A stretch of 7,672 nucleotides of DNA, from the NCBI GenBank assembly GCA_034666665.1, contig JAXDLK010000112.1:1-7672 (forward strand), given 5' to 3'. Shown in pieces: positions 1-5,424 of the stretch. Below the pieces are notes generated by a model. The model saw nothing but the letters and a program-made list of their open reading frames with translations. It made no database searches and had not been told where the DNA came from. Each line of letters opens with the position of its first letter. Positions within the stretch are counted from its first letter, which is position 1. Source of the DNA: JAXDLK01 sp034666665 (GTDB lineage: Bacteria > Desulfobacterota > Binatia > JACPRU01). A program made the position numbers and the translations under genes.

Positions 1-16
1 CGCGCGCGTAAGCCCG

Positions 17-1756
17 ATGCTTCTGAGCCTCGCCGGTCGGGATACGATTCTCATCCGAAGGTTGGCCTCGGCGCTGCTCGCCGCGCTGCTCTCGGTCCCG
101 TTCGCCGCCGCGACCGCGTACGCCGAGCCGTCGGCTGTCCAAGACCCGAAAACACCCACCTTCTTCCGGCTGCTGCAGCGGCAATGGCGAGTCGAAGACG
201 TCCGGCCGAAGGCGGAGGCGCGAAGCTACCTGAGGACGCGTGACGATCGCGTCGACCGTCTGTCGCTTCACGACGCCGTAGCGACTGCGCTCGAGAACAA
301 TCCTTCGATCGCGGTGCAACGACTCGGTCCGATGTACGCCCGCGCCGAGGTTCAGCGCGCGGTCGGCGTGTTCGATCCCGTGTTCTCTTTGTACGGCGAG
401 CGCCGGCGAACCGTCGTACCGACCGGCTCGGCGCTGGCGGGAGCGGCCGAGCTCCGCGAGGAAAACAACGATTTCGGCACGTCGCTGAACAAGCTCCTGC
501 GCACCGGCGCGCAGTTCTCGGTGACCTTCGATTCCAGGGAGCTGCAGAGTAATTCGAGCTTCATCGGTCTACGGCCGCAGTATCAGCCCGAGCTCGAGTT
601 CTCGATCACTCAGCCGCTGCTGCGAAATTTCGGTCCCGATCTGACGATCCTGCTCGTGCGCTCCGCCGAGGCCGGGTCGAGCAGCGCCTATTACCAGTAC
701 CAAGCGGACGTGGCGAACCTGATTCTCGAAGTCGTGCGCTCCTACTGGGGGGTGGTGCAAGCGAAAGAGAGGCTGAAGGCGGAAGAGCTCGGCCTGGAGC
801 TCGCGCGTCAGCTGACGCGCGAGAACGAGGCGCGCGTTCGCGCGGGGGTGCTTGCTCCCGTCGCCGTCAAGGAGGCGCAGGCGGAGGCGGCGAGCCGCGA
901 CGAACGCGTGATCACCGCCACCAATGGCCTGTCCATCTCGCGGGAGCGATTGCGACTGCTGCTGCAGCGCAATCCGACGGGAACGTTCCTGCCGCGGCGG
1001 ATCGAGCCCACGGACAGCCCCGAGGTGCGTAACGTCGAGCCGGACGAGCAGGCGACGATCGAACACGCGATGTACGGCCGCCCCGAGTTGCTGCGCGCGC
1101 GGTACGAGATCGAGAACCGACAGATCGTCGCGAAGGTGCGGCGCAACAACCTGCTGCCGAGCCTCGACGCGTACGCGTCGTACGGTCTGAACGGTCTCTC
1201 CGGCCGAGCCATCCCCCAGCGGGATTTCCGCACGGGCGAGACCCGGGTGACGCGCTTCGACGGCGACTACGGCCGGGCCCTCGATCGTCTCTCGAGCAAC
1301 GACTTCCACTCGTATTCCGCGGGCCTCGCGCTGTCGTTCCCGCTCGGCAACGCCGTCGCCGAGGCGGAATACGCGGAGGGTCAGATCGACCTCAGCCGAT
1401 CGGAGCTCGGATACCAGGATCTGGTCTCGCGAGTGACTCTCGAGGTGCAAACGGCGATCGGCAACGTGCGCGCGAATTCGAAGCGGATCACCGCGAGCCG
1501 GCTCGCGCGCGAGCTGGCGGAAGAAAACCTCCGGCAGCAGGAGAGGCGGCACGAGGTCGGACTGGCGACGACCAAGGACGTGCTCGATTTTCAGGAGAAG
1601 GTGACGTCCGCTCGCGCGTTGGAGATCCAGGCGCTCATCGACTACAACGTGTCGCTCGCGGATCTCCGCCGCTCCGAGGGCACGTTGCTCGGCCAGTTCG
1701 ACGTCGTTCTGGAGCGGCTTCCCGAGCCCGAACGGCCGGCGTGGGCGGTCTTCTGA
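17..1756 (+). CDS. TolC-family outer membrane channel protein
   Basis: This is an outer-membrane factor of the TolC/OEP family, which forms trimeric barrel-and-tunnel channels through which inner-membrane pumps expel drugs, metabolites or proteins. The protein has 579 residues, longer than the usual 430-500. An arginine pair (14-15) and a hydrophobic stretch (16-34) end in a likely signal-peptidase site, AYA|EP (34-38). Two OEP repeats follow. The first runs about 82-318, beginning LSLHDAVATALENNP, with a helical segment RVRAGVLAPVAVKEAQAE (273-290). The second runs about 354-560, with the matching segment RHEVGLATTKDVLDFQEK (511-528). Beta-strand motifs occur near 192-204 and 434-445 (SAGLALSFPLG). 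Residues 391-430 look like an enlarged surface loop. The frame stays open to base 1, so an earlier start outside the window is possible; the ATG at 17 was chosen because it gives a normal signal peptide. The methyltransferase gene begins 2 bases after the stop. No periplasmic adaptor or pump gene is visible. The family is sure; the substrate is unknown. Confidence 0.93.
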   Translation: MLLSLAGRDTILIRRLASALLAALLSVPFAAATAYAEPSAVQDPKTPTFFRLLQRQWRVEDVRPKAEARSYLRTRDDRVDRLSLHDAVATALENNPSIAVQRLGPMYARAEVQRAVGVFDPVFSLYGERRRTVVPTGSALAGAAELREENNDFGTSLNKLLRTGAQFSVTFDSRELQSNSSFIGLRPQYQPELEFSITQPLLRNFGPDLTILLVRSAEAGSSSAYYQYQADVANLILEVVRSYWGVVQAKERLKAEELGLELARQLTRENEARVRAGVLAPVAVKEAQAEAASRDERVITATNGLSISRERLRLLLQRNPTGTFLPRRIEPTDSPEVRNVEPDEQATIEHAMYGRPELLRARYEIENRQIVAKVRRNNLLPSLDAYASYGLNGLSGRAIPQRDFRTGETRVTRFDGDYGRALDRLSSNDFHSYSAGLALSFPLGNAVAEAEYAEGQIDLSRSELGYQDLVSRVTLEVQTAIGNVRANSKRITASRLARELAEENLRQQERRHEVGLATTKDVLDFQEKVTSARALEIQALIDYNVSLADLRRSEGTLLGQFDVVLERLPEPERPAWAVF

Positions 1757-1758
1757 CG

Positions 1759-2415
1759 ATGCCTGACAAGTTCACCAGCCTGACGCCGGAGCTCTACCGC
1801 TACCTGCTGGACCATTCCGTACGGCCGGATCCAGTGCTCGAGCGGCTGCGCGAGGAGACCGCCGCGCTCGGCAGGCCCGCCGTGATGCAGATCGCTCCCG
1901 ATGAAGGCGCGCTGCTCACGCTGTTCGTGCGGGCGATCTGCGCACGACGGGCGATCGAGATCGGCACGTTCACCGGCTACAGCTCGATCGCGATCGCACG
2001 CGGTCTTCCACCGGACGGCCGCCTCGTGACCTGCGACGTCAACGAGGAGTGGACGCGGATCGCGCGGCGCTACTTTCGCGAAGCGGGCGTGGCCGAACGC
2101 ATCGAGCTGCGGCTCGGTCCCGCGCTCGACACGCTGGCTTCTCTCGATCGCGGAGAGAGCTTCGACTTCGCGTTCGTCGATGCCGACAAGTCCTCGTATC
2201 CCGCCTATTACGAGGCGATCCTGGAACGGCTCCGCCCTGGTGGTGTCTTGATGATCGACAACGTTCTCTGGGGCGGTCGCGTCGTCGATCCGTCGGACAC
2301 TTCGGAAGCCACTCGGGCCATCCGCGCATTGAACGATCGGATCGCCGTCGACGAGCGCGTCGACGCGGCGACGCTTCCGGTCGCGGATGGCGTCACCATC
2401 GCACGCCGCCGCTGA
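1759..2415 (+). CDS. SAM-dependent O-methyltransferase, catechol/caffeoyl-CoA type (methyltransferase family 3)
   Basis: This is a class I methyltransferase that should transfer a methyl group from S-adenosylmethionine to a hydroxyl of a small, probably catechol-like molecule in the cytoplasm, using a divalent cation. The 218-residue length is normal for the family. The SAM-binding motif I is EIGTFTGYSS (67-76), and the acidic residue for the ribose is D93 in CDVN. The metal site is recognisable as D141 in FVDADK and D167-N168 in MIDNVLWGG, with K144 as the expected catalytic lysine. The C-terminal LPVADGVTIARRR (206-218) is the usual last strand. I chose the ATG at 1759 rather than the in-frame GTG at 1741, which would overlap the channel gene: the ATG begins with the conserved N-terminal helix and lies 2 bases after the upstream stop. 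No strong Shine-Dalgarno sequence is visible, so translation probably depends on coupling. Family members with this fold act on many substrates, so the true substrate cannot be named. Confidence 0.92.
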   Translation: MPDKFTSLTPELYRYLLDHSVRPDPVLERLREETAALGRPAVMQIAPDEGALLTLFVRAICARRAIEIGTFTGYSSIAIARGLPPDGRLVTCDVNEEWTRIARRYFREAGVAERIELRLGPALDTLASLDRGESFDFAFVDADKSSYPAYYEAILERLRPGGVLMIDNVLWGGRVVDPSDTSEATRAIRALNDRIAVDERVDAATLPVADGVTIARRR

Positions 2416-2427
2416 CCGGCGTGTTCG

Positions 2428-3051
2428 TCAGCGCGCGTCGTTCTGGACGAGCGTCATGAATTCCTGACGCGTCTCTTGTCGCGTCCGGAACGCACCGAGC
2501 ATCGCGCTCGTCACCACCACGGAATTCTGCTTCTCCACTCCGCGCATGCGCATGCAGAGGTGCTCGGCGCGGAGCACGACGCCGACGCCGAGCGGCTGCA
2601 ACTCGTCCATCAGCGTTGTGGCGATCTGCGTCGTCAGCCGCTCCTGCACCTGGAGACGGCGAGCGTAAATCTCCACCAGGCGAGCGATCTTGCTGATGCC
2701 GACGATGTGCGCCTGAGGAATGTACGCCACGTGTGCCTTGCCGAAGAAGGGCAGGAGGTGGTGTTCACACAGCGAGAAGAAATCGATGTCCCGGCAGAGG
2801 ATCATCTCCTGGTAATCGTAATCCTCGTTGAAGAGCGCCCCCCGCAACACGTCGCTCGGATCGATCCGGTAGCCCTTCGTGAGATCGCCGAGCGCCCGCG
2901 CCACGCGGAGTGGAGTCTTCTTCAGCCCCTCCCGCTCCGGGTCCTCGCCGATGCCGACGAGAAGTCCGCGAACGTTTTCCTCGAGACGGGACTGGTCGTC
3001 CGGTGAGACGGCGACGGGAGGATCAGTCTTGGGGTTGCGGAGCGACTTCAT
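2428..3051 (-). CDS. folE: GTP cyclohydrolase I
   Basis: FolE hydrolyses GTP to 7,8-dihydroneopterin triphosphate plus formate. This is the first step of tetrahydrofolate synthesis and also the entry to the 7-deazaguanine (queuosine) pathway. The 207-residue protein shows the catalytic core in order: the N-terminal helix EENVRGLLVGIGEDPEREGL with KTPLRVARA, then the zinc-ligand segment LCEHHLLPFFGKAHVAYIP with C95 and H98, then SKIARLVEIYARRLQVQERLT, and finally the third zinc ligand C166 in EHLCMRMRGV. All three zinc ligands expected of the zinc-dependent FolE (type IA) are present, so the enzyme should be active. I chose the ATG at 3051. An in-frame GTG at 3102 would add 17 non-conserved residues and would sit 2 bases from a predicted stem-loop. 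The Shine-Dalgarno sequence is weak for either start. The gene lies 99 bases after the kinase gene, probably in the same transcript, and ends 12 bases from the convergent methyltransferase stop. Confidence 0.97.
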   Translation of the reverse strand: MKSLRNPKTDPPVAVSPDDQSRLEENVRGLLVGIGEDPEREGLKKTPLRVARALGDLTKGYRIDPSDVLRGALFNEDYDYQEMILCRDIDFFSLCEHHLLPFFGKAHVAYIPQAHIVGISKIARLVEIYARRLQVQERLTTQIATTLMDELQPLGVGVVLRAEHLCMRMRGVEKQNSVVVTSAMLGAFRTRQETRQEFMTLVQNDAR

Positions 3052-3104
3052 GCCGCCGAGAGTCGCACGGCTCGATGGTTCCGTACAGACGACGTTTCTC
3101 ACCG

Positions 3105-3129
3105 CCTCGAGCGAGGGGAAGGCTCGAGG
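3105..3129 (-). repeat. Second stem-loop in the kinase-folE gap
   Basis: CCTCGAGC (3105-3112) and GCTCGAGG (3122-3129) form a perfect 8-base-pair stem around a 9-base loop. It begins one base after the first stem-loop, so the two would stack in tandem in the transcript about 54 bases before the folE ATG. No U-run follows. Together they suggest a processing, stability or attenuation element ahead of folE. Confidence 0.5.
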
Positions 3130-3130
3130 A

Positions 3131-3151
3131 GCGGCCGTCGAGGGCGGCCGC
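3131..3151 (-). repeat. Stem-loop at the end of the kinase gene
   Basis: GCGGCCG (3131-3137) and CGGCCGC (3145-3151) form a perfect all-GC 7-base-pair stem with a 7-base loop, in the minus-strand RNA just at the kinase stop codon (3153-3151). No run of U follows, so it is not a standard intrinsic terminator. It may protect the 3' end of the kinase message, slow RNA polymerase, or help a Rho-dependent stop. Confidence 0.55.
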
Positions 3152-4185
3152 TACTTGCTCTTCTTCTCGAACGCCTTGACCTTCTGGTACTTGCGGTAGT
3201 CGTACCCCGTCGCCATTGCCATCAACAGGCCGTCCATCCCACCGTCCTCCTCCCGCCGCAGAATCCGCAGGCGGTTGTAGAACTCGTTGAAGTCCTTGCC
3301 CATACGGCTCGGGTCCTCGGGCGGCCGAAGATAGAAGTCCTTCATCCGGCACACGGTGAAACGGAGGGCGGAAAAGCGAAGCTCGTTGGGAAACGCGTCC
3401 CACTCGGCGAGCGACAACGTCCGCAGCGATTCGTAGCCCGCGATCAGGGCCTCGAACCGACGCAGCTGATAGCCTCCCTGAGCGAAGCACAGCGCGTTCA
3501 CCGCGGTCGCGAGGTCGAAGACGAACTTCCCGCGACACGAGGCCTCGAAGTCGAGGATTCCGACGATCTTCTCGCCGCGGAAGAGCACGTGATCCGGGAA
3601 GAGGTCACCGTGGATGATGCCCTTCGGCAACTTTCCTTCGAGATAGAACCGGAGATAGTCCATCTCCTCGTCGAGCGTACGGATGATCTTGCGGAAGTAG
3701 GAAGGGAGCTTCTCCCGGACGTCGCGATACAGCTCCCAAACGCGTTCGAAGCTGAAACGGTTGTCGATACCCTTCTTGTAGCCTTTGCCGATCAGGTGAA
3801 GATCGGCGAGCACTCGCCCGACGTTCTCGAGCTGGCTGAGGGTGAGATCCTCGGCGACCGGCGAGTCGCCGCCCACGTGCTTGTACAGAGACACGCATCT
3901 TCCACCCAGCTCGCGGTAGTGACGCCCTTTACGGTCCGCGATCGGATGGGGGCACGGAAAACCGTGCTTCTTCAGAAAGAGCAGGAGATCGATCTCGCGT
4001 TTGACCTCGAGCTCGCTCTTCACCTCCTCGATCTTGAGGAGGTAATGCCCTTTCGACGTATCGAGGAGGTAATGAGACTCGAGCGCGGAGCTTCCCGAGT
4101 CGCCGTTCAGAACCAGCTTACCGAGAGCATAATCGGCGATGATGTCTTCGAGTTCTTTGCGATCGATGAGCGTGTACACCGCCAT
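3151..4185 (-). CDS. Homoserine kinase type II-like phosphotransferase (APH/choline kinase fold)
   Basis: This is a cytoplasmic small-molecule kinase of the aminoglycoside phosphotransferase fold, most like homoserine kinase type II (the ThrB family unrelated to the GHMP kinases), which phosphorylates homoserine with ATP. Over its 344 residues the N-terminal lobe has a Gly/Ser-rich turn (28-34), the probable ATP lysine K51 in HYLLKIEE, and its partner E64 in VKREIDLLLFL. The catalytic loop GIIHGDLFPDHVLF (189-202) carries the base D194. The metal-binding D212 is in GILDFEASCRG, followed by FDLATAVNALCF. The usual catalytic-loop Asn is replaced by H199. The C-terminus has a basic, aromatic tail ending in EKKSK. 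Lysine makes up 27 of 344 residues, against 10 of 579 in the channel protein and 13 of 561 in GlpD, so the composition differs from its neighbours. No other threonine-pathway gene is nearby, so homoserine is only a guess at the substrate. The ATG at 4185 has a good upstream GGAGGG, and a promoter precedes it. Confidence 0.85.
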   Translation of the reverse strand: MAVYTLIDRKELEDIIADYALGKLVLNGDSGSSALESHYLLDTSKGHYLLKIEEVKSELEVKREIDLLLFLKKHGFPCPHPIADRKGRHYRELGGRCVSLYKHVGGDSPVAEDLTLSQLENVGRVLADLHLIGKGYKKGIDNRFSFERVWELYRDVREKLPSYFRKIIRTLDEEMDYLRFYLEGKLPKGIIHGDLFPDHVLFRGEKIVGILDFEASCRGKFVFDLATAVNALCFAQGGYQLRRFEALIAGYESLRTLSLAEWDAFPNELRFSALRFTVCRMKDFYLRPPEDPSRMGKDFNEFYNRLRILRREEDGGMDGLLMAMATGYDYRKYQKVKAFEKKSK

Positions 4186-4195
4186 GGCTCGGCCA

Positions 4196-4201
4196 CCCTC
4201 C
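4196..4201 (-). promoter_or_regulatory. Ribosome binding site of the kinase gene
   Basis: On the minus strand GGAGGG ends 10 bases before the ATG at 4185, inside a longer purine run. It is the strongest Shine-Dalgarno sequence in the window and supports this start. It directly adjoins the 3' arm of the inverted repeat at 4201-4218. Confidence 0.7.
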
Positions 4202-4218
4202 CCCCGCTTGGCCGGGGG
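4201..4218 (-). repeat. Inverted repeat next to the kinase Shine-Dalgarno
   Basis: CCCCCG (4201-4206) and CGGGGG (4213-4218) are perfect inverted arms around a 6-base loop. On the minus strand the 3' arm runs straight into the GGAGGG ribosome site. If transcription starts near 4213, the 5' arm is mostly not in the RNA, so the hairpin would form only in longer transcripts reading through from nth. The repeat itself is certain; its role is speculative. Confidence 0.45.
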
Positions 4219-4219
4219 A

Positions 4220-4249
4220 AGTCTACGGCCGTATGTTCGCGAATGTCAA
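4220..4249 (-). promoter_or_regulatory. Sigma70-type promoter for the kinase-folE unit
   Basis: Reading the minus strand, a perfect -35 box TTGACA (4249-4244) is followed after 18 bases by TAGACT (4225-4220), which matches four of six bases of the -10 consensus. A start of transcription near 4213 would give a leader of about 28 bases. The spacer holds two perfect palindromes, TTCGCGAA (4236-4243) and TACGGCCGTA (4224-4233), the latter touching the -10 box. Either could be a repressor site. The position, between the nth stop and the kinase start, makes this an independent promoter for the kinase gene and probably folE. Confidence 0.6.
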
Positions 4250-4271
4250 TCGATTTTTCGAGGGGAGTGCC

Positions 4272-4284
4272 ATTGTGAAACAAT
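4272..4284. repeat. Short inverted repeat upstream of the kinase promoter
   Basis: ATTGT-GAA-ACAAT is a perfect 5-base inverted repeat with a 3-base centre. It lies in the gap between nth and the kinase gene, centred about 65 bases upstream of the inferred transcription start. This AT-rich palindrome in a GC-rich gap could be an activator or repressor site. No regulator can be named from it, and a repeat this short can also arise by chance. Confidence 0.3.
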
Positions 4285-4327
4285 CCAGCCCCAGGGTTGC
4301 GCCTCAAGCAGGCTTCGGCGGACGTCG

Positions 4328-5056
4328 CTAAGTAGTTGAATTCACGCCAATCGCCTTGCGGGTCGGCCGGGCTCTCGGCAGCGGGTCCTCGACTCCGACG
4401 CGTGGACAGACGTCCAACAGTGGGCAGATTTCGCATCGCGGGGCACGTGCCTTGCAGATCGATCGGCCATGGTGGATCAGTCGATGACAGAAGGCGGTCC
4501 ACTCCTCCTTCGGTAGGAGCGCCTTGAGATCCTGCTGGATGCGGTCCGGGTCCTCGTTCGACGTCAGGCCCAACCTGTAGGCGAGGCGCTTCACGTGGGT
4601 ATCGACGAATACCGCGGGCTGCCCGAAGGCTGTGCCGAGCACGACGCTCGCCGTCTTGCGCCCCACTCCGCGTAACGACACCAGCGCATCGAAATCCTCC
4701 GGGACATCTCCGCCGAATCGCTCGACTACGCCTTTCGCGCACTCCCGGAGGGCGCGAGCCTTCATCGTGAAGAACCCCGTCCGGCGGACGAGCTTCTCCA
4801 CGCGGCGTTGAGGAGCATCGGCTAACGACGCCGCATCGCCGTACTGCTCGAACAGCGCGGGCGTCACCTCGTTCACCATCGCATCGGTGCACTGAGCGGA
4901 AAGTATCGTCGCGATCAGAAGCTCCCATGGATTTCGGTGGTGCAGCGCACACGCGGCATCGGGATATGCCTCCGCAAGGCGCTCAACGATGCGCAGCGCC
5001 CGATGCTTCCGATCGGCGCTTCCTTCCCTCGGAAGCTTCCGGCGAGTGGTCTTCAC
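4328..5056 (-). CDS. nth: Endonuclease III (DNA glycosylase/AP lyase)
   Basis: Endonuclease III removes oxidised pyrimidines such as thymine glycol from DNA and cuts the abasic site by beta-elimination, starting base-excision repair. The 242-residue protein contains the helix-hairpin-helix LVSLRGVGRKTASVVLG (125-141) with the catalytic lysine K134, and the catalytic aspartate D152 in FVDTHVKRLAYRLGL. The four cysteines of the [4Fe-4S] cluster are intact as C201-x6-C208-x2-C211-x5-C217. The segment PWELLIATILSAQCTD (43-58) matches the damage-recognition helix of the family. The protein is slightly longer than the E. coli enzyme (211 residues), with a basic N-terminal extension and about 25 residues after the cluster. 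Its GTG start (5056-5054) overlaps the stop of the DUF309 gene in the sequence GTGA, so translation is probably coupled. It is the last gene of the queE-glpD-DUF309-nth unit. No clear terminator follows the TAG stop. Confidence 0.96.
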   Translation of the reverse strand: MKTTRRKLPREGSADRKHRALRIVERLAEAYPDAACALHHRNPWELLIATILSAQCTDAMVNEVTPALFEQYGDAASLADAPQRRVEKLVRRTGFFTMKARALRECAKGVVERFGGDVPEDFDALVSLRGVGRKTASVVLGTAFGQPAVFVDTHVKRLAYRLGLTSNEDPDRIQQDLKALLPKEEWTAFCHRLIHHGRSICKARAPRCEICPLLDVCPRVGVEDPLPRARPTRKAIGVNSTT

Positions 5057-5424
5057 CGCGTCTCGATCCGCGGCGTGCCGACGACGCCACTCGCCAGGTC
5101 TGCTCGCAGCTGATCGCGGAGCCGTGCGAGATCGATGGCGAAGTCGTCGAGCGGGAGGTCCGAGAGGTTGCGGAGCGCGGCATTGAAAAGCTTCCGTGCC
5201 CCGTTCGGCACGCCGATCTGCTGCTTGTGATAGCCGACCGCCGCCTGCACGAGCACCTGAAGGACTCGGCGGCGATCCCCAACTTCCTCCGACCAGAGCT
5301 CTTCGAAGATCTCGTGAGCCTCGAAGAAACTCCCCTGATTGAACTGCTCGACCGCGGCGAAAAAGCGGTCGTCCACGAAGGGGTCGTTCACGCCTTTTTG
5401 CGGTTCAACGATTCCGCCCTCCAT
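5053..5424 (-). CDS. DUF309 domain protein of unknown function
   Basis: This small, probably cytoplasmic helical protein of about 123 residues belongs to the DUF309 family. The family signature is clear: FNQGSFFEAHEIFEELW (28-44) with its conserved His-Glu pair, then LQVLVQAAVGYHK (55-67), then GVPNGARKLF (71-80). These conserved His and Glu residues suggest a buried polar or metal site, but no reaction is established for the family. I chose the ATG at 5424, which has a GGAG four bases upstream and overlaps the end of glpD by 37 bases. The alternative is a GTG at 5391 that would overlap the glpD stop as GTGA, mirroring the junction with nth, and would give a 112-residue protein starting just before the domain. 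The frame continues open to 5622 without family similarity, so longer starts are rejected. It lies between glpD and nth and is co-transcribed with them. The family call is strong; the start is uncertain. Confidence 0.88.
   Translation of the reverse strand: MEGGIVEPQKGVNDPFVDDRFFAAVEQFNQGSFFEAHEIFEELWSEEVGDRRRVLQVLVQAAVGYHKQQIGVPNGARKLFNAALRNLSDLPLDDFAIDLARLRDQLRADLASGVVGTPRIETR

Noticed and set aside
1..8. CGCGCGCG run at the left edge
   Set aside because: It is a short simple run common in GC-rich DNA with no repeat partner that would suggest function.
569..1552. Long minus-strand open frame opposite the TolC gene (327 codons)
   Set aside because: It is antisense to a well-supported gene, arginine-rich with no recognisable domain, as expected from codon bias in high-GC DNA.
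3052..3102. Longer folE starting at GTG 3102
   Set aside because: The 17 extra residues are not conserved FolE sequence, and the start would sit 2 bases from a stem-loop with no properly spaced ribosome site. It cannot be fully excluded.
3589..4278. Plus-strand open frame opposite the kinase gene (229 codons)
   Set aside because: Its composition is balanced and looked protein-like at first, but it mirrors the kinase codons and has no recognisable domain. The kinase frame has clear catalytic motifs.
4249..4327. Possible intrinsic terminator after nth
   Set aside because: Only a weak 4-base stem (GCCT/AGGC near 4300-4320) is present, without a U-run, so no terminator is annotated.
4107..4952. 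Minus-strand open frame spanning nth, the intergenic gap and the kinase start (281 codons)
   Set aside because: It runs out of frame through two real genes and across a promoter, and contains no domain signature.
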